A stretch of DNA of 64,000 nt from CAXXOK01 sp963666755 (GTDB lineage: Bacteria > Bacillota > Clostridia > Christensenellales > Aristaeellaceae), in contig CAXXGW010000009.1 in the NCBI GenBank assembly GCA_963666755.2, positions 248,001 through 312,000 of the forward strand, read 5' to 3'. The notes below the pieces were generated by a model that had not been told where the DNA came from, did no database searches, and worked only from the letters and a program-made list of their open reading frames with translations. The first letter of the stretch is position 1, and the number at the start of each line of letters is the position of its first letter. Positions 32,059 through 39,953 of the stretch are shown one piece after another. A program made the position numbers and the translations under genes.

Positions 32059-33033
32059 TTACTCGTCCTTGACCGGGTCGGCACCGGCATCGTTCAGATA
32101 CCGGTCGATGATGAAGCGGGGGCGCCGCTTGCTTTCGTTGTAGATTTTACCGACATATTCGCCGATGACACCCAGGCTTAACAGCTGAATGCCGCCAATC
32201 ATCCAGATGGAGGCAAGAGTGCTTGTCCACCCGGTTACCGTGCGGCCGACGATGAAGGACACCAGCGTGTACACCAGCATCACCAGCGAGGCCATGAAGA
32301 TGATGATGCCCAGCGTCGTAATCAGCCGCAGGGGTTTGACCGAGAAGCTGGTGATACCATCGATGGCAAAGGCCAACATCTTTTTAAGCGGATACTTGCT
32401 TTCCCCGGCGAAGCGTTCGTTGCGGTCGTAATACACGTATCCGCTTTGGAACCCGACCAGCGGAGCCAGCCCGCGCAGGAACAGATTGACCTCCCGGAAC
32501 TGGGCCAGCGCCTCCAGCGCGCGGCGGCTCATCAGCCGGTAATCGGCATGGTTGTAGGTGATATCCACGCCCAGCCCCTTCATCAGGCGGTAAAACATCA
32601 GCGCCGTTTCCCGCTTGAAGAAGGTATCCGTCTGGCGCTTGTTGCGCACGCCGTACACCACATCGCAGCCGCCGCGATACTCGGCGATGAAGCGATCCAT
32701 CGCGTCCATATCATCTTGGAGATCGGCATCCATGGAGATGGAAAAATCACAGCAGGTGCGCGCCGTCATCAGCCCCGCCAGCAGCGCGTTCTGATGCCCG
32801 CGGTTGCGGCTGAGCTTGAGGCCCTCAAACAGTGGGTTTTGCTGATGCAGTTCCTGAATGATCGCCCACGTCTGATCCTTGCTGCCGTCATCCACCAGCA
32901 GTACGCGGCTGTCGGCACCGCAAAGCCCCGCTTCGATCAGGGCGGTCATTTTCAGGGTCAGCCGCCGGGCGGTTTCGTGGAGCACCTCTTGCTCGTTGTA
33001 GCACGGGATAACCACCATCAGTTTGTCGCCCAT
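32059..33033 (-). CDS. GT2 family glycosyltransferase, GtrB/DPM1-like
   Basis: The 324-residue protein has an N-terminal GT-A domain (VVIPCYNEQEVL, LLVDDGSKDQTW, the metal-binding SMDADLQDD) and two C-terminal membrane helices (about 230-255 and 265-290). This layout is that of bactoprenol glucosyltransferases such as GtrB and CsbB, which load a sugar on undecaprenyl phosphate for wall or glycan decoration. It is the last gene of the minus-strand run, 42 bases after the caspase-like gene. Confidence 0.9.
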   Translation of the reverse strand: MGDKLMVVIPCYNEQEVLHETARRLTLKMTALIEAGLCGADSRVLLVDDGSKDQTWAIIQELHQQNPLFEGLKLSRNRGHQNALLAGLMTARTCCDFSISMDADLQDDMDAMDRFIAEYRGGCDVVYGVRNKRQTDTFFKRETALMFYRLMKGLGVDITYNHADYRLMSRRALEALAQFREVNLFLRGLAPLVGFQSGYVYYDRNERFAGESKYPLKKMLAFAIDGITSFSVKPLRLITTLGIIIFMASLVMLVYTLVSFIVGRTVTGWTSTLASIWMIGGIQLLSLGVIGEYVGKIYNESKRRPRFIIDRYLNDAGADPVKDE

Positions 33034-33075
33034 ATGGATCTTCCTTTCCTTACAGAAGGATGGGTTCGCCGGGGT

Positions 33076-34623
33076 TCAGCCGTTGGTGAGGGTCACGTCG
33101 GCGCTGTCCGCGCTGAAGGTTTGTTCCCCCAGGTAGCCGGTCACCCGAACGCGGTAGCGACCGGAGCATACTTTTTGGCCGGATTTATCCAGCCCGTTCC
33201 AGTAAAAGGTGCTGCCCTCGGGCGTGATGCCCTGCGGGCGCGTGCTCTGGCGGTGGCACAGCCTGCGCACCACCTGGCCCGCCTCGTCTAAAATGGATAC
33301 GCTCAGCTCGCAGGGGCCGTCATGCCGGACGAAGATGGCCAGCTCGCGCTTGCCGTCGGCGGTGTAGCGACCGGCGGTTTCCACCGCCAGTTGCGGATCG
33401 CCCTGCGCGGGGGGAATGGCAATCACGTGCCCGGCGTGGACAGTCAGCTTGCCCGCGTCGATGCTGACCAGCTGCACCAGCACGTAACCGCCCGGCTCCC
33501 CGGCCTGCAGGTTGAGCGACAGAGTGCGCATTTTGCGGCCCGGGGTCACGGCACCGCGCTCGTCGCCGTAGGCGGTGTACTGTTCCACCGTATCGTACAG
33601 CAGCCGCGCTTCGTCAAAGCGCCACGCGCCGTCGCGGCGGCCCACAATCTGGTAGGCGACGCGCACGGGCCGCAGGGCGGTAAACTCCAGCGTCAGGCGC
33701 GGGTCCGTAGCGCTCAGGGTAGAGCTGGAGAAGTTCACATCCCCAATCGGGGCGCGCTCGGATACGTCCATCGCCAGTGCGGCCGGATCGTAAGAAAAAA
33801 CAACGAAGTCGTCCTCCTGCGGGTACACCTGCGGGGTGGAGGTGGCGTGGTTTTCCAGCAGCGCATTGTAAAGCTCGCTCAGGGTTACGTCGCCGTCGCG
33901 GTTTGCGTCGGCGGGCACGCCGTAACGGGGGCTCAGGCACTGGCTGAGCGCCTGCGTAAAGTAAAACGCGCCCTGCTGGTACCCGGCGGCCTCGCCCAGC
34001 GCGGTTGCGTCGCCGGTATTCCAGTACCAGCTTTCTTCCATCGCGCCGCTGCTGGCCAACACCTTGAAGCGATCCCCCAGAAAATACAGCCGGTCGGGCT
34101 GCTTGCGCATCCCCTTGCCGATGAACGCGCCGCTATAACAGGCGTCCAGAATCAGCACACGGGTGCCGGCGATATCCGCAAAGGCGGCTTCCAACGCCTG
34201 GGGGGTGAGCCGATCCTCCGTGGCGCCGTCGCTCAGCAGCAGGGTTGGGTCGCCCCGGTCGGGGTCATACTCGCCGTGGGTGCTCAGGTAAAGGTAGCTC
34301 ACGTCATCCTCGTCCGCGTCGGCAAACGTTTCGCGGATCAGCCGCGTCAGCATTTCGACGGTCACAACCGGCCCATCGGGGATCACGATGCTGTCAAACG
34401 GCGCGCGGCTGGCCTGCAGCGCCTCCTGCATGGCGAACACGTTATTGGTGGAGGAAGGGTAGGTGCTGCCGCGGGAGGCAAAATCGTCCACGCCTACAAG
34501 CAGGGCGCGGTTGACGCGTACCCCGTCGGCCAGCGCGTGAACCGGGCGGTGGGCGTACAGGCCTGCCGCCATGCAGCAGGCGGCCAGGCAGATTGCTATC
34601 CACCGCCGCAGACGGTCACGCAT
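33076..34623 (-). CDS. Secreted caspase-like (C14) protease with EF-hand loop
   Basis: The 515-residue exported protein has a signal peptide (about 1-33). The caspase-fold domain (about 35-230) carries the catalytic dyad: His116 in YLSTHGEYD and Cys162 in LILDACYSGAF. Residues 239-250 are a textbook Ca2+-binding EF-hand loop (DANRDGDVTLSE), placed before a linker; the C-terminus has a FlgD-like beta-sandwich (FYWNGLDKSGQKVCSGRYRV). The start at 34623 is chosen for spacing to GGGAGG. Caspase-like proteases cut after Arg/Lys or Asp; the target is unknown. It lies between a CHAP amidase and a glycosyltransferase gene. Confidence 0.85.
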   Translation of the reverse strand: MRDRLRRWIAICLAACCMAAGLYAHRPVHALADGVRVNRALLVGVDDFASRGSTYPSSTNNVFAMQEALQASRAPFDSIVIPDGPVVTVEMLTRLIRETFADADEDDVSYLYLSTHGEYDPDRGDPTLLLSDGATEDRLTPQALEAAFADIAGTRVLILDACYSGAFIGKGMRKQPDRLYFLGDRFKVLASSGAMEESWYWNTGDATALGEAAGYQQGAFYFTQALSQCLSPRYGVPADANRDGDVTLSELYNALLENHATSTPQVYPQEDDFVVFSYDPAALAMDVSERAPIGDVNFSSSTLSATDPRLTLEFTALRPVRVAYQIVGRRDGAWRFDEARLLYDTVEQYTAYGDERGAVTPGRKMRTLSLNLQAGEPGGYVLVQLVSIDAGKLTVHAGHVIAIPPAQGDPQLAVETAGRYTADGKRELAIFVRHDGPCELSVSILDEAGQVVRRLCHRQSTRPQGITPEGSTFYWNGLDKSGQKVCSGRYRVRVTGYLGEQTFSADSADVTLTNG

Positions 34624-34760
34624 GCTCATCCTCCCGATCCTGCGCGCTTTGGAGCCTGCCTGCCGCCCGGGCGTGAAACCCGCGGCGTGTAGCAGAGGGC
34701 ACCGGCGCGCTTCTTGCATTGTACACCCGGCGGGGGCCGGTTCGCAACCGGCCGGATGCA

Positions 34761-35705
34761 CTACTCGTCGCCGACCAGCCAGGTTTCCGGCGTGTCGAAC
34801 TGGCGGCGCAGGATATCGGCTTCAATCGCCTGTTGGGTTTCCCGGTCGGCAATGCCGTTGGCGGTTTTTCCCTCCATGGTGCTTTGGTAAGCGGCCACGG
34901 CGGTTCTGGTATTGGTGCCGTAGGTGCCGGTCTGGTTGACGGCGTCCAGCAGGCCCAGAGTGGTCAGGCGGCGCTGGAGCTCCAGCACCTTATCGCCGCT
35001 GCAGCCGCTGCGCATGGTGGTATCCACCACATCCGCACAGGCGCCAAAGCCCAGCACCTGGCTGTTGTCCAGCCGGTAACGGTTGCGCTGCACCCGGTCG
35101 GGGTTGTTGCCCTCAATCACGTTCAGGTACACATCCCCTGCCGCATCCCGCACGCTGGAGGTGACCAGCGCGACGTGCTCGGTATCCCCCGCCTGGTTGT
35201 AGCTGAAAAACACCAGATCGCCCGGATGGGGGATGTACTCGTTTTTCACCAGCAGGTGGTCGCTGCCCCGCAGCCACTGGTAGCCCCAATCGGGGCAGTT
35301 ACCCTTGCGGTACACAAAGCGCCCGCGGGTGATAAACCAGTCCCGCCCAGTATTCTGGCCACCGTAGTTGGGGTATACGGTGTTGAGAAGCGACAGCCCG
35401 TACTGCTGGTCGGTCCGGTCTACGCACCAGCAGATGAACTCCGCACACCATGCGGCGTTGGAGTCGCCTGCCCAGGTGCCGTACTTAGTCAGGTTGTTGG
35501 AGCCTTCGACATAGCCCAGCTCCCCTTCGGCAATGGCCAGCAGCTGCGGTACAAAGGCGGGGGGTTCGCCGGTATCGATGGGCGTATCCAGCATGGGCGC
35601 GGCGGTGGGCGATGCGGAGGGTTCCACCGCAGTGGCCTGCGCGGCGCAGGGCAACACAAGCAGAAGCCAGACCAGCCAGCAGGCGGTAAGCCGGTGCGAT
35701 TTCAT
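34761..35705 (-). CDS. Secreted CHAP-domain amidase with peptidoglycan-binding module
   Basis: The 314-residue exported protein has a signal peptide (about 1-25) and a CHAP domain (about 55-205) with the catalytic Cys87 (AAWCAEFICW), His177 (TEHVALV) and an acidic/Asn partner (VIEGNN). A PG_binding_1 module follows (about 235-290; LQRRLTTLGLLDAVNQTGTYG). CHAP enzymes cleave amide or peptide bonds of peptidoglycan. It begins 18 bases after the peptide-binding protein gene and probably shares its transcript. Confidence 0.88.
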   Translation of the reverse strand: MKSHRLTACWLVWLLLVLPCAAQATAVEPSASPTAAPMLDTPIDTGEPPAFVPQLLAIAEGELGYVEGSNNLTKYGTWAGDSNAAWCAEFICWCVDRTDQQYGLSLLNTVYPNYGGQNTGRDWFITRGRFVYRKGNCPDWGYQWLRGSDHLLVKNEYIPHPGDLVFFSYNQAGDTEHVALVTSSVRDAAGDVYLNVIEGNNPDRVQRNRYRLDNSQVLGFGACADVVDTTMRSGCSGDKVLELQRRLTTLGLLDAVNQTGTYGTNTRTAVAAYQSTMEGKTANGIADRETQQAIEADILRRQFDTPETWLVGDE

Positions 35706-35723
35706 GCTCCTCCCTCCCTGCGC

Positions 35724-37274
35724 CTAGCGACCGAATGCCTCGATGCCACGCAGTAGCTCAAATTCGCGGATATCGCGCACGGTGGTGAACATTTTGCGCG
35801 TCAGGATCGCGCCGGCGCGGTAAAACAGGCAGATGAACGGCACATCGTTAGCAAACTGCTGCTGGATGGCCTGCGTGGTATAGGCAAAATCCTCCTGGCT
35901 GTAGTTGGTGCGCAGGGTGTTGTAGAGGCTGGTCATTTCGCTGGACACATAGCGGCAGTAGTTGGCGTCGTTACCCTTCATGAGCATAAAGCCCGCATCC
36001 GGGGTGTTGTCCATCTGAAAGGAGGCCAGCGCCATGTCAAACCCGCCCGCCTTGAGCTTTTCCAGTTCCTGGTCATAGGTCATGGTGGTGATGTTCACCT
36101 TGATTTTCAACGCGCCGAGCATATCGGCAATCATATTGGCGGTTTCGAAGCGCACGTCGTTCTGCGGATCCTCATACACATACAGGCGCAGCACGAAGTT
36201 CTTCTTGCCGTCTTCAACTACTTTATCCAGAATGCCGTCGCCGTCGGTATCGCTCCACCCCTCATCGGCAATCAGCTGCTGGGCCAGCTCAAGATTGTAT
36301 TTGAAGGTGTTCTCCTGATCGTAATACAGCCAACTGGCGGAGCTGATGGGGGTATCGGCGTCGATGGTCATCCCCATATAGACGTTGGTGGAGATCAGGT
36401 TGGTGTCGATGGCGGCGCGGATGGCCTTGCGGATGTTCAGGTTGCCCAGCGGAAACTCATCATGGTTGAGCAGCAGCGTTTCCAGCTGCCGTGTGCTGTA
36501 GGTGATGGACAGCGTGTTGATGCCGCTTTTATACTGCGACGCGGCGACCGAGCGGGTAAAGGCCGTATCCACGCGCCCGTACTCGTAGGCGGTAATCAGC
36601 TCCTTGTTGCTGGAAAAGAGGGAAACCATGATTTCCTTGACCTGCGGCTTGGTTTGCCACCAGTTTTCATTGGTTTTGAGCCACAGGTAATTCGCCGGCT
36701 CAAAGGAGGAGAGGATGTAGGGCCCCGTACCCAGCGGGCTGGGCGTATCCACCTGCGAGGCGGGCACTACTGGGAAGGTGAGGGCGTACAGAAGCCCGTA
36801 GTAAGTGCGCTTTGTGGCCTTGACCACCACGGTGCGATCGTCCTGGGCGACGATATCCGACACCATGTAGCGCAACGTCTGGTAAAAGCCGCGGGCGTTG
36901 GGGTCCTCGCTGTTGGCAAGGGTCAGCAGGTACTTGCAGCTGGCGACCACATCCCCGGCGGTCAGCGGGGTGCCGTCGGAAAACGTAACGTTCTCCCGCA
37001 GGGTGAACGTCCAGGTTTTGCCGTTGCCGGTTTCATCCCAGGTTTCAGCCAGCAGGGGCTGGGGCAGGCCGTTATCGTCCACGGTAACGAGGCTCTCATA
37101 CACCAGCCCGTAAATGGAAACGATATCCCGCTCCTGTGGGTTCAGGGGTCGCAGCTCCGTGGTGCGCGTGGAATAGATGCCCACGATCAGCGAATCGTCC
37201 ACATTTTCGGCCATCGCGGCGGCCATCGGGAACAGGAGCAGAAGCGTAAGCAGCAGGCATACAATGCGTTTCAT
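35724..37274 (-). CDS. ABC transporter substrate-binding protein, family 5 (oligopeptide type)
   Basis: The 516-residue exported protein has a signal peptide (about 1-22, AMAEN) without a lipobox Cys. It matches the SBP_bac_5 family: PQPLLAETWDETGNGKTWTF, LRENVTFSDGTPLTAGDVV, GTGPYILSSF and NIRKAIRAAIDTN. Such proteins bind oligopeptides, nickel or opines for OppBCDF-like importers. No permease or ATPase genes adjoin it. Position between a lytic transglycosylase and a CHAP amidase suggests uptake of wall peptides, but that is inference. Confidence 0.9.
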   Translation of the reverse strand: MKRIVCLLLTLLLLFPMAAAMAENVDDSLIVGIYSTRTTELRPLNPQERDIVSIYGLVYESLVTVDDNGLPQPLLAETWDETGNGKTWTFTLRENVTFSDGTPLTAGDVVASCKYLLTLANSEDPNARGFYQTLRYMVSDIVAQDDRTVVVKATKRTYYGLLYALTFPVVPASQVDTPSPLGTGPYILSSFEPANYLWLKTNENWWQTKPQVKEIMVSLFSSNKELITAYEYGRVDTAFTRSVAASQYKSGINTLSITYSTRQLETLLLNHDEFPLGNLNIRKAIRAAIDTNLISTNVYMGMTIDADTPISSASWLYYDQENTFKYNLELAQQLIADEGWSDTDGDGILDKVVEDGKKNFVLRLYVYEDPQNDVRFETANMIADMLGALKIKVNITTMTYDQELEKLKAGGFDMALASFQMDNTPDAGFMLMKGNDANYCRYVSSEMTSLYNTLRTNYSQEDFAYTTQAIQQQFANDVPFICLFYRAGAILTRKMFTTVRDIREFELLRGIEAFGR

Positions 37275-37326
37275 GGATTGCCTCCCAAATCAGCGGGATG
37301 TCGGCGCGGCCAAAGCCATGCGCCCG

Positions 37327-39201
37327 TCAGGACGCGGGCGTTTCTGCGGCAGACGCGGTCAGCCCGCCCTCATAATACAGCCGCCGGTACACGGCAAAAG
37401 CCTTGAGCACGCGCGTGGCGTAGTTTTTGGTGGGGCCTTCCGCCATATCTTCCAAACGGATGGTCTGGTTATCGTTGCTGTAACGGCTGTCGTTCAGCCA
37501 GTTTTGCACGGTGGTCTGCCCGGCGTGGAAAGCTGCCGATACCAGCACGGGATCGTCGTGGAAGCGTGTGCCCAGGAACGCAAGGTACCAGCAGGCGTAT
37601 TCCACATTGGTTTCCGGATCGTACATCTGGTCGAAGCTGTACTCGTCCGTACGGCCCATCTTTTCATGCACCCAGGCAGCGGTGTCGGGCATCATCTGCA
37701 TCAGGCCGCGCGCGCCGACGTTGCTTTCCGCCTGGGGGTTGAAGGAGCTTTCGTTCAGCACAATGGCAGCTACAAACGCTGGGTGCAGGTTGTTGGCGGC
37801 GGCTTCGCGCTCGATCAGCTCCCGGTAATCAAAGGGATGGTTGTCCGCCAGCCGGGTGGCGGCTGTGGCGCGGTCGGCCAGCAGGGTGACGCGCTGGGCG
37901 GTGAACGTCGTTTGCAGAATCCATAAAAGAATCACCAGCATGGCGGCGGCAAACCCCGCAATGCCCAGATAGGGAATTTTCAGCCGCAGTTTGGCGGGCT
38001 CGTCCTCGGGGGCATCCTCCCAGCTGTCGGCGGGTTCCTGCCACGGGTCGGGCATGTCGGCGTGCGGGGGCAGGTCGGCAGGCGGGGCAGTACGGCGCCC
38101 CCGGGGGGCAAAATCTGCGCGCGGCCTGCCGGGGTAGGGCGGCTCCGCGTCGGCGGCGCCGGGTTGCTGCGGGTAATAGCCGTTACGCGGCGGTGCATAA
38201 TCCGGGTACGCTTCTTCCCGCGTGGGGCGCGGTGCGGATGGACGCGGCTGCACCCTGCCGACGGCTGAGGCTCCCGCGCGGTTTGGCGCGGGCTGGGGCG
38301 CGGCCACCATCGCGCCGTGGCGTTTGCGCCCGTAACCGTAGCTCTGCGCCTCCATGGCGGCGTCACGGCGCAGTTGCTCGATCAGCTCCGGCGGATACCC
38401 CGCGGCTGCATACTCCGTTTCGTCCGTTGGGAGCTGGTTTTGCGGCCGGGGGGGCGGTGTGCGCCGGGCGAGGGGGCGGCCAAGCATATCGGTAGGCGGC
38501 GGTTCCGCCGGTTGTTGCGGCGCGGTTTCTACACGGGGGGCACGGCGGCGGCGGTCCGCATCCATAGGCAGGTTATTCTGCTGTGCCAGACGCAGCCATT
38601 CCGGCATCGGCGCTGCCGGAGGCGGGGCGTAGTGGGAGCCGTCCGGCGCGAGCAGATCGCCCGGCTGCACCGCGGGCACGGTTCGCTGCTGCTGTAGCGC
38701 GCCGGAACCATCGGCCGGGGGTTGTACAGAGGCGCGGGTTGCGGAAGCCCGATCCGGCATGGCGGAGGTAACCGGCATCGGGGTCGGCGGGGTTGGCCCG
38801 CCGCGTTCCTGCAGGGAGGGGGGTTCCGGCATGGCGCGCCCGACGGGGGCCGCGGGCGCTTGCCGGTGCGCCTGCGCCGCGTCCAGCGGGGTGGCGGGCA
38901 GCGGCTCATAGGCGGGGGTGTGGGCAAACTCGTTGCTGCGGGGGCGCGGATAGGCGGTGGCAGCGCCCACAGCCATTCCGTCCCGCCTGACGGGGCTGCG
39001 CAGGGGCGGGTTGCTCTGCGTAGGGTCGGCGGGCGCGTTGGGATCGGCACGGTGGCGCACGGCGGCGCGATCTGGCTCCGGATGGATGGGCGCGCTCTGC
39101 TGGCGGCGCGTGCCTTCGGCAACGGAACCGACGAAGGAGTAATCCACAGGGGCGGATTCGTCCTCCTCGCTGCGGTATTTCACAGGCAGATGAATAAGCA
39201 T
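37327..39201 (-). CDS. Membrane-anchored lytic transglycosylase (SLT) with long disordered N-terminus
   Basis: The 624-residue protein has an unusual order. Residues 1-415 are a Pro/Ala/Arg/Gln-rich, low-complexity cytoplasmic region, followed by one membrane helix (about 425-445, GIAGFAAAMLVILLWILQ) and an extracytoplasmic SLT domain (about 475-610) with the catalytic Glu in LNESSFNP, then GARGLMQMMPDTA and YDPETNVEYACWYL. It cleaves glycan strands to 1,6-anhydromuropeptides. The start at 39201 follows AAGGAGG. The long disordered cytoplasmic part may tether it to divisome or elongation proteins. It lies 59 bases after coaE. Confidence 0.88.
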   Translation of the reverse strand: MLIHLPVKYRSEEDESAPVDYSFVGSVAEGTRRQQSAPIHPEPDRAAVRHRADPNAPADPTQSNPPLRSPVRRDGMAVGAATAYPRPRSNEFAHTPAYEPLPATPLDAAQAHRQAPAAPVGRAMPEPPSLQERGGPTPPTPMPVTSAMPDRASATRASVQPPADGSGALQQQRTVPAVQPGDLLAPDGSHYAPPPAAPMPEWLRLAQQNNLPMDADRRRRAPRVETAPQQPAEPPPTDMLGRPLARRTPPPRPQNQLPTDETEYAAAGYPPELIEQLRRDAAMEAQSYGYGRKRHGAMVAAPQPAPNRAGASAVGRVQPRPSAPRPTREEAYPDYAPPRNGYYPQQPGAADAEPPYPGRPRADFAPRGRRTAPPADLPPHADMPDPWQEPADSWEDAPEDEPAKLRLKIPYLGIAGFAAAMLVILLWILQTTFTAQRVTLLADRATAATRLADNHPFDYRELIEREAAANNLHPAFVAAIVLNESSFNPQAESNVGARGLMQMMPDTAAWVHEKMGRTDEYSFDQMYDPETNVEYACWYLAFLGTRFHDDPVLVSAAFHAGQTTVQNWLNDSRYSNDNQTIRLEDMAEGPTKNYATRVLKAFAVYRRLYYEGGLTASAAETPAS

Positions 39202-39260
39202 GGGGAACCTCCTTACACCGACCCTGCGAGCGGGCCGGGGTTGGCCGCCTGCGCGCGCCC

Positions 39261-39896
39261 TCAGGGGGCGGGCGGCAATGCGGAGGCCCGCCGGGGCCCG
39301 TCCGTCAGGATGCGCCGCCAAAGGGCGAGCGCGCGCCTGCGCAACAGCCAGCGGGTCGTATGGGTGGAAAGCACGTAGTCCGACAGGCGTTCCGTCGCCT
39401 CGGCAGTATTCTGGCGGCGGATGCGGCTGAGCGCCGCCTCACGGCTGAGCCCGTCGCGCCTGCGTAACCGGCGGAGGCGCACCGCCAGCGGCGCGGTTAC
39501 GCAAACTACCGCGTCGGCCAGCTGATCCATGCCGGTTTCAAACAGCAGGGGCACATCCAGCAGCACCGCGGGTGCATCCGCCTTGCGGCAGGCATCCAGC
39601 GCCGCAAGCATGCGCAGGCGGATCAGCGGGTGCAAAATGGCGTTGAGCTTTGCAAGCGGCGCGGGGTCCGCCCCAAACACGAGGCGGGCCAGCGCGGCGC
39701 GATCCAGCGAGCCGTCCGCCTGAAACACCGCGGGGCCGAACGCCTCCCTGATGGCCGGGAGCGCCTCGCCGCCGGGTGCGGTCAGTGCGCGGCTGATGGT
39801 GTCGGCATCCAGCACGGGCACGCCTTGTGCCCGGTAGAGCGCCGCCACGGTGCTCTTGCCCGAGCCGATGCCGCCGGTTACGGCGATCACGCGCAA
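39261..39896 (-). CDS. coaE: Dephospho-CoA kinase
   Basis: The 211-residue enzyme phosphorylates the ribose of dephospho-CoA in the last step of CoA synthesis. Visible are the P-loop VTGGIGSGKST, the LDADTISR motif, DVPLLFETGM and the lid region RRLRRRDGLSREAA with RIRRQ. The start is TTG at 39896, supported by AAAGGGGG eight bases upstream. It follows polA by 57 bases, the common polA-(mutM)-coaE order of Firmicutes with mutM missing. Confidence 0.93.
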   Translation of the reverse strand: MRVIAVTGGIGSGKSTVAALYRAQGVPVLDADTISRALTAPGGEALPAIREAFGPAVFQADGSLDRAALARLVFGADPAPLAKLNAILHPLIRLRMLAALDACRKADAPAVLLDVPLLFETGMDQLADAVVCVTAPLAVRLRRLRRRDGLSREAALSRIRRQNTAEATERLSDYVLSTHTTRWLLRRRALALWRRILTDGPRRASALPPAP

Positions 39897-39953
39897 CGCG
39901 CCGCCCCCTTTCTGAGTAACGTTCCAGTGTAGCCTGTTCTTCCGCAAAGACGT

